Numbered from the stretch's first letter, positions 1 through 7,995 are shown. The stretch: 16,607 bases of DNA from Kiritimatiellia bacterium (GCA_017411125.1 JAFPNP010000167.1:1-16607), one strand, 5' to 3'. Notes: generated by a model not told the origin, from the sequence alone. Numbers and translations: made by a program.

Positions 1-39
1 GGATGCGACGCCTTACATCGTGTTAGGAACGCTTCCAGC

Positions 40-3000
40 TCAGAACTGACCGCGCCCGCAGCATTTTTTGTATTTTTTCCCGCTGCCGCACGGGCAGGGG
101 TCGTTGCGCCCGACGACCGGAACCGCGCCTCCCGGCGCTCCGGCGGGCAGACGGCGCACCGGCACGGCCCGCACCGGATGCCCCGCCACCTGGCTCATCA
201 TGGAGGCGAATACGTCCTGCGTGCTCTTCGGCTTCTCGACGGGAGCCTCGGCGGGCGCAGGCTTCTCCTCCGCCTGCTGGGCGCCGTCGAAATCGCCGCC
301 GTTCGTGCGCACCTGCGGTTGCGGCACGGCGATCATCCTGCGCACGTTCTGCGCCGTAGTGGCGCGGAACTCCGTGTTCGCGACAGAAGTCTTTATCGTG
401 ACCATCAGGTTCTCGAACATGTTGAACGCCTCGCGCTTGTACTCCACAAGCGGATCGCGCTGGCCGTAGGAACGCAGATTGACGTTGTGGCGAAGGTCGT
501 CCATCGCGCGGAGGTAGTCCTGCCATTCGCGGTCGATGCACTGCAGAAACACGCCGCGCTCCATGAAGGGCAGCACGCGCTGGTCTTCGCTGGCGCACTT
601 CGCCTCGTACGCCTCTTTCACGCGGCCGAACACCAAAGCGGCGGACTTCTCCGGCTCGCCGAGCAGCGGCTTCAGCTCGTCTTCCGAAACGGTCACCGGG
701 AACGTGACGCCGAGCCACTGGAGAAAGTCACCCACCTGTGCGTCTTTCGGCGCGCAGAGGAAGCGCTCGCACTGCGCGAACACGAGATCGTTCATCACGT
801 CGAGAATCGTGCCGTGTACGTCCTCCTGCGTGCCGGAGAGAATCGAACCGCGCAGGTCGTACACTATCGTGCGCTGCTTGTTCATCACGTCGTCGAACTC
901 GAGCGTGCGCTTGCGGATCGCGTAGTGCTGCTGCTCCACGCGGCGCTGGGCCGTCTCCACGCTCTTGTTCAGCCAACGGTGCTCCATTACCTCGCCTTCC
1001 TTCATCCCGAGGCGCTGCATGATGCCGCTTATGCGCTGCGAACCGAAGAGACGCATGAGCTGGTCTTCGAGAGAAATATAGAACTGCGAACTGCCGGGGT
1101 CGCCCTGGCGGGAGCAGCGGCCGCGCAGCTGGCGGTCGATGCGCCGCGACTCGTGGCGCTCGGAGCCGATCACGTGCAGTCCCTGCGGACGCTCCTCCAG
1201 AAGCTGGCGGATGGTCTTGGGCGAACCGGGCATCTTGTCGTCGAGGCGAAGATTGCTCTTCACGACCTCCTGCGGGATTTCCACGACGCCTGGGCCGAGC
1301 TTGATGTCCGTGCCGCGGCCTGCCATGTTGGTGGCGATAGTGACGGCTCCCGGCTGGCCGGCGAGCATGACGATTTCCGCTTCGCGGGCATGGTTCTTCG
1401 CGTTCAGCACCTCGTGCGGAATCTTCGCGACCTTCAGAAGGCGGGAAAGCACTTCCGAAGTGTCGACCGTCACGGTGCCGAGCAGGACGGGCTGGCCGGC
1501 CTCGTGGCGCTTGCGCACCTCCTCGATGATGGCCTTGTACTTCTCGCGCTGCGTGCGGTATATCTGGTCGTTTCCGTCTATGCGGCGGATCGGGCGGTTG
1601 GTGGGGATCGCCACGACGTCGAGTTTGTAGATGTCCTTGAACTCGCGCGCCTCGGTCTCCGCCGTGCCGGTCATACCGGCGAGCTTCTTGTATAGGCGGA
1701 AGTAGTTCTGGATCGTGATGGTGGCGAGCGTCTGGCTCTCGCGCTCGATCTCCACGCCCTCCTTCGCCTCGACGGCCTGGTGCAAACCGTCCGACCAGCG
1801 GCGGCCGGGGAGAATGCGGCCGGTGAACTCGTCCACGATGTATACGTGCCCGACGCCCTGCGGGTCGGGCTGCACTACGTAGTCGACATCCTTTTCGTAA
1901 AGGCAGTACGCGCGCAGCAGCTGGTCGACGACATGGACGCGCGCGGAACGCTCCATGAAGTCCACCTGCGCCTCGCGCTTCCTGTCGGCCTTCTCTTCGG
2001 CGGACATCTCCTTGTCGCCGTCGAGCTGGCTCATCGTCGCCGCGAGGTCCGGAATCACGAACATCTGCGGATCCCTCGGATTCATCTTGTCGCAGCCTTT
2101 GTCCGTCAGCGCCACCTCGCGCGTGCGCTCGTCGATGGTGAAGTAAAGCTCGCCTCTGAGGGCGATGCCCTCCTCCTTGTGCATTTCGCTGAGCATCTGC
2201 ATCTCGACGTCTTCGTGGAGCTTGCGGATGGCGGCGTCCTCGAACATGTGCAGCATCTGCTTGTGCTTCGGCATCGAATGGTACACCTGGTAGATGCGCT
2301 TCTTGCAACCCCACTCGTCGCCGTCGGCAAGGGCCTTCTTCGCCTGGGCGATGAGGTCGTTGCACTGCGACATCTGGACGCGCACGATGGATTCCACGAG
2401 CGGCTTCATCGCGGTGTACTGGGCGCTCGTGGAGATCGTCGCCGGGCCGGAGATGATGAGCGGCGTGCGGGCCTCGTCAATGAGGATGGAGTCCACTTCG
2501 TCCACGATGGCGAAGTTGTGCCCGTTCTGCACCACCTGCTCGGGCGACTGCGCCATGCCGTTGTCGCGCAGGTAGTCGAAACCAAACTCGCTGTTCGTGC
2601 CGTAAGTCACGTCGCACAAGTACTGCGCCCGGCGTTCCTCGGAGTCCATGTAGTTCTGGATGCAGCCGACGGTGAGGCCTAGGAATTTCAGGAGATGCCC
2701 CATCCACGTGGCGTCGCGCAACGCGAGATAGTCGTTCACCGTGACGAGCTGCACGTTCTTTCCGGTGAGCGCGTTCAAGTAGAGCGGCAGAGTGGCGACG
2801 AGCGTCTTGCCCTCGCCTGTCTGCATCTCGGCGATCTTGCCCTGATGCAGCACGATGCCGCCGACTAGCTGGCAGTCGAACGGAACCATGTCCCATGTGA
2901 GCGTGTGGCCGCACACCTCTTCGGTCGTGCCCACGAGGCGGCGGCAGGCGTTCTTCACGAGAGCGAACGCCTCGGGCAACAACTGGTCGAGCGTCTCGCC

Positions 3001-3168
3001 CTTTGCGACGCGCTCTTTGAACTCGGCGGTCTTTCTGGGATAGTCCTCCGCCGCGAGATGCTGCGACTCCAGCTCCGCCTCGAGGCGGTTTATCTGCGCC
3101 ACGACAGGCGCGATCCTTTTCAGGTCGCGCTCGTTCTTGGTGCCGAAAATCATTTTCAGTATGTTCAT
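40..3168 (-). CDS. secA: Preprotein translocase ATPase SecA
   Basis: This is the motor ATPase that drives unfolded preproteins through the SecYEG channel at the inner membrane. The Walker A motif MQTGEGKT is at about residues 115-122, and the DEVDSILIDEAR Walker B region is at about 223-234. The second motor domain shows GTDIKLGPG and SERHESRRIDRQLRGR. The C-terminus is a SEC-C zinc motif, CPCGSGKKYKKCC, with cysteines at about 1025, 1027, 1036 and 1037. The length of 1042 aa exceeds the roughly 900 aa of E. coli SecA. The excess is largely an insertion at about 255-410, lysine- and glutamate-rich, in the preprotein cross-linking region, of the kind seen in Bacteroidota and related phyla. The start MNILKMIFGTKNERDLKR matches the usual SecA N-terminus, but no ribosome binding site precedes it and a TATAAT box ends only 9 nt upstream. 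Confidence 0.98.
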   Translation of the reverse strand: MNILKMIFGTKNERDLKRIAPVVAQINRLEAELESQHLAAEDYPRKTAEFKERVAKGETLDQLLPEAFALVKNACRRLVGTTEEVCGHTLTWDMVPFDCQLVGGIVLHQGKIAEMQTGEGKTLVATLPLYLNALTGKNVQLVTVNDYLALRDATWMGHLLKFLGLTVGCIQNYMDSEERRAQYLCDVTYGTNSEFGFDYLRDNGMAQSPEQVVQNGHNFAIVDEVDSILIDEARTPLIISGPATISTSAQYTAMKPLVESIVRVQMSQCNDLIAQAKKALADGDEWGCKKRIYQVYHSMPKHKQMLHMFEDAAIRKLHEDVEMQMLSEMHKEEGIALRGELYFTIDERTREVALTDKGCDKMNPRDPQMFVIPDLAATMSQLDGDKEMSAEEKADRKREAQVDFMERSARVHVVDQLLRAYCLYEKDVDYVVQPDPQGVGHVYIVDEFTGRILPGRRWSDGLHQAVEAKEGVEIERESQTLATITIQNYFRLYKKLAGMTGTAETEAREFKDIYKLDVVAIPTNRPIRRIDGNDQIYRTQREKYKAIIEEVRKRHEAGQPVLLGTVTVDTSEVLSRLLKVAKIPHEVLNAKNHAREAEIVMLAGQPGAVTIATNMAGRGTDIKLGPGVVEIPQEVVKSNLRLDDKMPGSPKTIRQLLEERPQGLHVIGSERHESRRIDRQLRGRCSRQGDPGSSQFYISLEDQLMRLFGSQRISGIMQRLGMKEGEVMEHRWLNKSVETAQRRVEQQHYAIRKRTLEFDDVMNKQRTIVYDLRGSILSGTQEDVHGTILDVMNDLVFAQCERFLCAPKDAQVGDFLQWLGVTFPVTVSEDELKPLLGEPEKSAALVFGRVKEAYEAKCASEDQRVLPFMERGVFLQCIDREWQDYLRAMDDLRHNVNLRSYGQRDPLVEYKREAFNMFENLMVTIKTSVANTEFRATTAQNVRRMIAVPQPQVRTNGGDFDGAQQAEEKPAPAEAPVEKPKSTQDVFASMMSQVAGHPVRAVPVRRLPAGAPGGAVPVVGRNDPCPCGSGKKYKKCCGRGQF

Positions 3169-3177
3169 GGGACGTAG

Positions 3178-3183
3178 ATTATA
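3178..3183 (-). promoter_or_regulatory. -10 box of the secA promoter
   Basis: On the minus strand a perfect TATAAT lies 9 nt before the secA ATG. No convincing -35 hexamer is visible at 16-18 bp upstream. Initiation about 7 nt downstream would leave a leader of only a few bases, so the secA message may be effectively leaderless. Confidence 0.55.
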
Positions 3184-3235
3184 CCAAATCTTCGCGATAA
3201 ACGGGAAAAAATCTTGCGGGAAACGCCATGCGTAG

Positions 3236-3283
3236 CGACGGCGCCCTCGCCGTCGTACGGGAGGGCGCGTGTCCTCACGCGCC
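3236..3283. repeat. Pair of REP-like GC-rich hairpins
   Basis: Two adjacent perfect hairpins lie between the HU-like gene and the secA promoter. The first has 8-bp arms CGACGGCG/CGCCGTCG around a CCCT loop (3236-3255). The second has 8-bp arms GGCGCGTG/CACGCGCC around a TCCT loop (3264-3283). Equal arm lengths and near-identical loops suggest one repeated, REP-like unit. The pair may also stop transcription from the HU-like gene, since a run of Ts follows on the minus strand near 3210. Confidence 0.55.
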
Positions 3284-3297
3284 GACGCGACTCGCGG

Positions 3298-4167
3298 TCA
3301 AGCGCGAATGCGCAGCCCGTCCTTGGCGAGCCGGACAGTGCGGGCATAGCGTAAAAACAGCGCGTTGCCGCTTTCGGATGCCTCCTTCGTCCCGAAAGTC
3401 TCCACCACAAGCCTGCATTCTGACGGGACGTTGCGCGCCTCTAGATGAAGCATCAGACGCAACATGACATTGGTTGCGCTCAGCACGTCAAACCTGCCGA
3501 CGCATTTCCCGTCCAGCGTTTCAAGCCATGCACGCCCAGCCGCGCAGTCGTCGTCGTAACTCTGCTCCGGCGCGTAGACCGACGTGCCGTCCCGCGCAAC
3601 GACGATCGTTTCATGCGATTCGTCCACCACATTGTCTTGCCGGTCTCGCCCGCCGACGACCTCCAGCACACTTGCCGACGACTTGTAGAGCGCATTGACC
3701 AGTTTGGCGCGTGAAAACATGTGGCGAAGCGCAGGGACTTCAATTGCGTGCAGTTCGAGTTTGTTCTTCTCCGGGTCGGCCTCGTCGTTGGCGTGCGGCA
3801 GGGTTCCGCTGATGCAGGTCGTCAAGGTGACAAGGTTTCCAATCCGAACCGACTTTCCGGTGTGCGCAATGTACTTTGGAATTTCATCGAAGAGCGCGTT
3901 GAGAATGCTCTCTATCACGTTGAAGCGCACGTTTGGAATCTGGGTAGCCAACTCCTTCGCCAAATCCGTGATGTCCACGATATTGTCGCTTGCGCCTTCC
4001 GGTTGAAGCCTGTATTTATGCTTTTCGTTCCTTTTGCTGCATTTAATCGGATTAAACCGAACGCCCATTCCGCCCCGGAACTCGGAAGGATCCAGTTGGC
4101 AGTCGTTTCTTGACTTGGACGGGCGGGAGCTTATGCGTTTAGGCGCGTTTAAGGACTTCGTTTTCAT
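3298..4167 (-). CDS. HU-like DNA-binding domain protein with long C-terminal tail
   Basis: 289 aa. After a basic N-terminal stretch of about 33 residues comes a segment (about 48-150) that resembles the HU/IHF-like fold found in PF14848-type proteins. It contains KYRLQPEG, then DITDLAKELA, NVIESILNALFDEIPKYI and GKSVRIGNLVTLTT, the order expected for the helix pair and beta-arm base of an HU-like domain. The remaining ~140 residues are acidic with several Cys and His, and I do not recognise them. An accessory nucleoid or DNA-binding role is inferred. There is no visible Shine-Dalgarno before the ATG at 4167. An internal ATG at 4068 (MGVRFNPIK) is an alternative start close to a GGGGCGG sequence. 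Base composition is less GC-rich than in neighbouring secA. Confidence 0.7.
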   Translation of the reverse strand: MKTKSLNAPKRISSRPSKSRNDCQLDPSEFRGGMGVRFNPIKCSKRNEKHKYRLQPEGASDNIVDITDLAKELATQIPNVRFNVIESILNALFDEIPKYIAHTGKSVRIGNLVTLTTCISGTLPHANDEADPEKNKLELHAIEVPALRHMFSRAKLVNALYKSSASVLEVVGGRDRQDNVVDESHETIVVARDGTSVYAPEQSYDDDCAAGRAWLETLDGKCVGRFDVLSATNVMLRLMLHLEARNVPSECRLVVETFGTKEASESGNALFLRYARTVRLAKDGLRIRA

Positions 4168-4177
4168 TGCAAAAACA

Positions 4178-4206
4178 GTTTAACATATCTTAAGGGGCGT
4201 TGTCAA
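4178..4206 (-). promoter_or_regulatory. Candidate promoter of the HU-like gene with operator-like inverted repeat
   Basis: A consensus -35 TTGACA (4206-4201) is followed after 17 bp by a weak -10 TTAAAC (4183-4178). A TATGTT box with a shorter spacer is the alternative. The -35 sits inside a perfect inverted repeat, GGCGTT-4 nt-AACGCC (4196-4211), which would suit a repressor site. Either -10 places initiation within about 10 nt of the ATG. Confidence 0.4.
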
Positions 4207-4230
4207 ACGCCTTAGGGGACAGCTGCAAGA

Positions 4231-4296
4231 CTAGCACTAGTTTTGCGCAAAAGTAGTGCTAGTTTTGCGCAAAGGTAGTACTAGTTTTGCATCTCG
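4231..4296. repeat. Three 22-bp tandem repeats with nested palindromes
   Basis: The core CTAGTTTTGCGCAAA recurs at 4237, 4259 and (truncated after CTAGTTTTGC) 4281, exactly 22 bp apart. Units one and two each contain TTTGCGCAAA, a perfect palindrome extended to TTTTGCGCAAAA in unit one. Short CTAG-rich inverted elements precede each core. The block is about 65-125 bp upstream of the HU-like start, so it could be a multi-site operator, a recombination site or a decayed mobile-element end. Confidence 0.75.
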
Positions 4297-4513
4297 GCCT
4301 ATAGGACGTTTCGCGGCGGTTTCGCCGACAGGCACGCCGCCGCCGCAGTCTGGCGCGAAAACGGCCGAGGCATCGCATTTGCCATGGATGGACAAACTCT
4401 TGTCCTTCGGCAAGGGCATCGCCTTCTCCGAGATATGGGATGCTTCCCTTCAAGAAGGCGAAACGCCAGATTTCAAGGAGGTGGACGAAGCAAGGATTGA
4501 TGAGCTGAAATGA
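4256..4513 (+). CDS. Doubtful small plus-strand ORF, possibly a gene remnant
   Basis: An 85-codon GTG-initiated reading frame starts inside the tandem repeats. The part after an internal ATG at 4387 (MDKLLSFGKGIAFSEIWDA, then an acidic tail ending ARIDELK) looks protein-like. It has no ribosome binding site and no family I recognise. It ends just before a strong hairpin. It is the only plus-strand candidate in the window that does not lie opposite a confident gene. It may be the 3' remnant of a gene lost when the neighbouring block was inserted, or chance. Confidence 0.22.
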   Translation: MLVLRKGSTSFASRPIGRFAAVSPTGTPPPQSGAKTAEASHLPWMDKLLSFGKGIAFSEIWDASLQEGETPDFKEVDEARIDELK

Positions 4514-4520
4514 CGACGAT

Positions 4521-4551
4521 TGCGGATGCACCAGTCATTGGTGCGTCCGCA
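4521..4551. terminator. Strong hairpin downstream of the S-subunit gene
   Basis: Arms of 13 bp, TGCGGATGCACCA and TGGTGCGTCCGCA, with one non-Watson-Crick pair, enclose a 5-nt loop. The hairpin lies 20 bp past the S-subunit stop codon and could also end transcription of the small plus-strand ORF. There is no clear U-tract on either strand, so it may act as a 3' stability element rather than as a classical intrinsic terminator. Confidence 0.5.
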
Positions 4552-4571
4552 CTCCCCTTGTCGCCACGTCA

Positions 4572-5990
4572 CTATGATATCGGCGAAAGGACTTCCCGCT
4601 CCATAAGTGCAAGTGCCTTTTGTTCGAGATTGTACGCCTCGTAACGCTTTTCGTTCGCTTGAAGAGCAAGGGCGTTTATTTCATCCTGAACCGTCTTGTC
4701 CTTCAGCAGCGGTACGGGAACGCTCCGCACTTGCGCGTCGTCGATTTCGTCGATCACCGAACCGTATGTGTGCCGCACGATAAGCGGGTGCGCATATTCG
4801 GTCGAAAGCCAGATATTGAGAAATCCCGCCATACCGTCATTCGCCGGGACGATGCGGATGATATGTTGATTGGCCGTCCAGTTCTCCCAATGCCGTCCAA
4901 CCAAAGCGACGCGCCCGATTGTTCCGCTGCATGTTATGAGTGTCATGTTCTCGTGCAGTTCCAACTGGCCACCTATCCTGTCCTTGTGATGCACAAGAGA
5001 AAGATACTTCTTGTTCGACGGATCGAGTTCGTGAATCTGTTTTCCGCCGATGAATATTCGCCCATAACCTTCTTCCACATAAACGCGCTTGAATCTTCCT
5101 GGCAAAATCACATTCTTGCTGACGCGCGGGTCGGCAACCGTTGCCACCTCCGCAGCGTGTTCTTTCAGATGCGCGATGATGGCACCGACTACCGGCACAT
5201 GGTATGAGGCATCGAGCCGCCCGGCCCAATCGTCAAGTTTCACGCTGAACGCATTTGCGGGAGGGGCAAGTTTCTCGATGGGCGGCAGTTTCAGTTCTGC
5301 GACAAGCATGGCTGTCGCCTTGTCGATAAGCGCGTTCGATTCGTCCCGCAACTCGTACGACTTCGCCACAAAGTCGTTTATCTTCCGCTTCAACGCCTCC
5401 GGCGCATCGGGTAACAGTATCGCCGAAAGGTGCTCAGGTTCAAGATGCGTTATCACAGAGCCGTATCTGTTTGTCGCAAGCAGCAGATTGCCAATACGCG
5501 ATTTCAGAAACGCATAGACATATCCAAGATCGAAATCGGCCTTGAACGAAATTCGGATAATGTCGTCTGAAAACACCTTCCCCATAGTGGATTTTGAGAC
5601 GCAGGCCACCGGGCCAATCGTGCCAGAGCGTGTGAGAAGCAACGTCTTCTTGCGAAGCCGTAATTCAGACATGTCACAGTTCGTCAATGCAGAGATGGTT
5701 TTCTCCGCCTTTGGTCGTATGCTTGTAATCTGAGACGCGAGATAGAATGGTTCGCCATAGCCTCTTTGGCAATAAATCCTTTTGAATCGACCGGGATAAT
5801 ATGCACTTTCCACAAGGCTCGACAACTGCACATAGCCATATATCCCATACACTATCGTATCCCTTGCATTTCGCGCCTCGACGTCGAACACGCTCGCTTC
5901 GAGGCGCTTGCCGCGTGAAACCACCTCGTCAAGCGAAACAGCGCACCATTTGACCGGCGATGCGGCAACGCCCTCCGCGCCGCCTACCAT
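4572..5990 (-). CDS. hsdS: Type I-like restriction-modification specificity (S) subunit
   Basis: 472 aa. It is expected to select the DNA target for the methyltransferase/nuclease encoded immediately upstream. The protein is an internal duplication. Each half has a PGRFKR(I/V)Y...GYG block (about residues 66 and 297), an SGTIG block (about 122 and 354), a YGSVI block, and then a helical stretch rich in Lys, Glu and Leu. This is the two-TRD, two-conserved-helix layout of HsdS. The ATG at 5990 is chosen because AGGAGGGG lies 5 nt before it and the gene then overlaps the upstream stop by 7 nt, implying translational coupling. The longer frame from 6014 has no such site. Composition is less GC-rich than in the metabolic genes nearby. 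Confidence 0.88.
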   Translation of the reverse strand: MVGGAEGVAASPVKWCAVSLDEVVSRGKRLEASVFDVEARNARDTIVYGIYGYVQLSSLVESAYYPGRFKRIYCQRGYGEPFYLASQITSIRPKAEKTISALTNCDMSELRLRKKTLLLTRSGTIGPVACVSKSTMGKVFSDDIIRISFKADFDLGYVYAFLKSRIGNLLLATNRYGSVITHLEPEHLSAILLPDAPEALKRKINDFVAKSYELRDESNALIDKATAMLVAELKLPPIEKLAPPANAFSVKLDDWAGRLDASYHVPVVGAIIAHLKEHAAEVATVADPRVSKNVILPGRFKRVYVEEGYGRIFIGGKQIHELDPSNKKYLSLVHHKDRIGGQLELHENMTLITCSGTIGRVALVGRHWENWTANQHIIRIVPANDGMAGFLNIWLSTEYAHPLIVRHTYGSVIDEIDDAQVRSVPVPLLKDKTVQDEINALALQANEKRYEAYNLEQKALALMEREVLSPIS

Positions 5991-7957
5991 GACAGCCCCT
6001 CCTTCTTCATCCATTCCGCGAATATCGCCGGAACGTCCAGCGTCTGGTCGTCGGTCACTTTTACGTTGCGCCCCTCCGCGTTCTGGACGAGAATCTCGTT
6101 GCCTTCCTTGTCGCGCTTGAAAAGCGTGTTTCCGCGCTTGTCGTGTCCGACGCGCTCAACCATCGCCATGAAGATGTCGTAGGATGCCATCTTGCCGCTT
6201 TTCTCCTCCGCGTCCTTCTCCGTCTGCGACTTCTTTTTGAGGAACAGGACGGAGGTCTGCGTTCCGTTGTGCGGCTGGAACGTGTCGGCATGAAGATCGA
6301 GCGAGGCGACAATGCGATGGTTGCGTATAAGCCATTCGCGGATGTAGCCGAGACCCGGCGAGCCGAGGATGGAGTCCGGGAGAACGATGCCCATTCGTCC
6401 GCCGTCTTTAAGGAACTGGGTGCAGCGTTCGATGAACAGAATCTCCGGCGGTACGGACGATTGCAACTTTTCCGTCATCGTCCAGCGCCCTGTCGCCTTG
6501 TCTTCTTTCCAGACGCGTGCAAGCTCGAACTGCTCGAGGATTGCATGGTCTGCGATCTTGAGATTCGCGCCGAAGGGTGGATTGGTGACGATGACGTTGA
6601 ATTGGGCGAGATCGCGCCAGGTGCGGAGCGATCCCTTGGAAATGCCAAGCGCGGAAGTCAGCGCGTCGCGGAAATCGGCGTCCCATAGATGCGGCGGCTG
6701 GAGGGAATCGGTCTGCAGGATGTTGCCGCTGCCGTCGTTGTTCATCACCATGTTCATCTTGGTGGCCTTGACGAGATGCGGGTTTATGTCGAATCCGAAA
6801 TAGTTTTCTTCGGCGAGTTCGGCGATTCGCTTCTGGAACTGCTTTTCGGTGGTCGCGTCCCACGAACTGCGTTCGCCGTATTCTTCTGCGAACTCGGATT
6901 CAAGACCTGCGGCTGCGTGCGTCATGGCGGCGACAACGAATCCGCCTGTGCCGCACGACGAGTCGAGAACCTTCTCTCCGGGCTTTGGATCGATCATCGC
7001 AACGACCATGCGCATGACATTCCGCGGGGTGAAGTACGCGCCGCGCGAACCGCGCGTTGTCGTCCCGACAAGCTCCTCGTATGCCTTGCCCTTCACGTCT
7101 ATGTCGGTGCGAAGGAGGCTGTAGCCCTGGAGTTCCGCCACCACATGCGCAAGCGAACGCGGCTTGAGGGATATTTCGTCCGACGCCGAGAAGATGCGCC
7201 GGTACTTAGGAAGCGTCTTCACCCGGTTGAATATGGCCTGAATGCGCTTCTGTACGGTCAGCTGTCCGTCGAAGTTTCCGCGTTCCGCGCTTGTCGCGTA
7301 GAACTCAAGCGGGTGCGGGACATTCCTCTCGTCCTCGATCTTGCAGAAGATTACCTTGAGGAATTCGAAAAACGCCTCCTCCTCCTGCAAGCCGTCCGTT
7401 ACATGGATGTAGTCGTGGCAGGTGCGGAAAACGAAAAGGAGATTGTCATCGGCGGCATCGCGGAGTTTCGCCCGTTTCGGACGGTCGACGTCGGCAAGAG
7501 AGCCGTCGGCGGGCGGTATGTCGTTGAACTCCTCGAACGACCATCCGCCGTCCTCGCCTTTGACCTTGCGGAACACGAATTTGGATTCGCTGTTCGTCCA
7601 CATTCCCCATTCGCAGTTGGTGCAGGCGGCCATGTAGGACTTGAGCTGCCCGATGCCCTCCTTCGCATGCGACGGCTTGACTTTCTGCTCTTTGCATTCC
7701 ACGACAAGCCGGATGCCTTGCTGGGCTTTGTCGGCGTCGCCATCATCCCAAATCGCAATGTCAACGCGTTTCTTCGCGTCGCCGATCTTTATAGGGAACT
7801 CGACCTTGATGCGATCCTTGGGATACTTGTGTTCGTTCACAAGGCGCTTTTCTATCGTCTGCCGGACATATTCCTCCGGCGTGTCATTCCGAAATTTCCC
7901 GTCGATGTAGTCGCATATCTTTCCGTCGGGAATCGATATGATTTTCGTTTCTGCCAT
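5984..7957 (-). CDS. Fused HsdR-N-type nuclease and N6-adenine DNA methyltransferase
   Basis: 657 aa in one chain. Residues about 1-130 form an HsdR N-terminal-like PD-(D/E)XK domain with the likely active site intact: D66 in RVDIAIW, E87 and K89 in VVECKEQ, and a Q104-x3-Y108 motif (QLKSY). A connector follows, then an HsdM-like methyltransferase with GAYFTPRNV (about 306), SAM-binding motif I DSSCGTGGF (about 332) and catalytic NPPF (about 459). It probably both methylates and cleaves DNA at sites chosen by the S subunit. The nuclease-methyltransferase chain plus separate S resembles BcgI-type (type IIB) enzymes in layout, with no ATP-driven HsdR motor. The start has a GGAGAGGAGAGG site just upstream. 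Whether it cuts DNA is inferred from the motifs only. Confidence 0.9.
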   Translation of the reverse strand: MAETKIISIPDGKICDYIDGKFRNDTPEEYVRQTIEKRLVNEHKYPKDRIKVEFPIKIGDAKKRVDIAIWDDGDADKAQQGIRLVVECKEQKVKPSHAKEGIGQLKSYMAACTNCEWGMWTNSESKFVFRKVKGEDGGWSFEEFNDIPPADGSLADVDRPKRAKLRDAADDNLLFVFRTCHDYIHVTDGLQEEEAFFEFLKVIFCKIEDERNVPHPLEFYATSAERGNFDGQLTVQKRIQAIFNRVKTLPKYRRIFSASDEISLKPRSLAHVVAELQGYSLLRTDIDVKGKAYEELVGTTTRGSRGAYFTPRNVMRMVVAMIDPKPGEKVLDSSCGTGGFVVAAMTHAAAGLESEFAEEYGERSSWDATTEKQFQKRIAELAEENYFGFDINPHLVKATKMNMVMNNDGSGNILQTDSLQPPHLWDADFRDALTSALGISKGSLRTWRDLAQFNVIVTNPPFGANLKIADHAILEQFELARVWKEDKATGRWTMTEKLQSSVPPEILFIERCTQFLKDGGRMGIVLPDSILGSPGLGYIREWLIRNHRIVASLDLHADTFQPHNGTQTSVLFLKKKSQTEKDAEEKSGKMASYDIFMAMVERVGHDKRGNTLFKRDKEGNEILVQNAEGRNVKVTDDQTLDVPAIFAEWMKKEGLSW

Positions 7958-7995
7958 TTTCCTCTCCTCTCCGTCTGCCGCCGTTTGCGCAACGG

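Noticed and set aside
1..39. Terminator after secA
   Set aside because: Only a 4-bp GGAA/TTCC stem is visible before the window edge, too weak to call.
178..1695. 505-codon plus-strand frame opposite secA
   Set aside because: Entirely antisense to well-conserved secA coding sequence, with shadow-type composition rich in His, Arg, Leu and Val.
4231..4296. CRISPR array
   Set aside because: Only three contiguous 22-bp units with no spacers and no cas genes nearby.
4237..4531. Minus-strand short frames through the tandem repeats
   Set aside because: Their ends are simply translated repeat sequence, and they lack start signals; the opposite strand frame looks slightly more protein-like, itself only weakly.
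4572..6014. Longer S-subunit start at 6014
   Set aside because: The ATG at 5990 has an AGGAGGGG site at ideal spacing; 6014 has none and would deepen the overlap with the methyltransferase gene.
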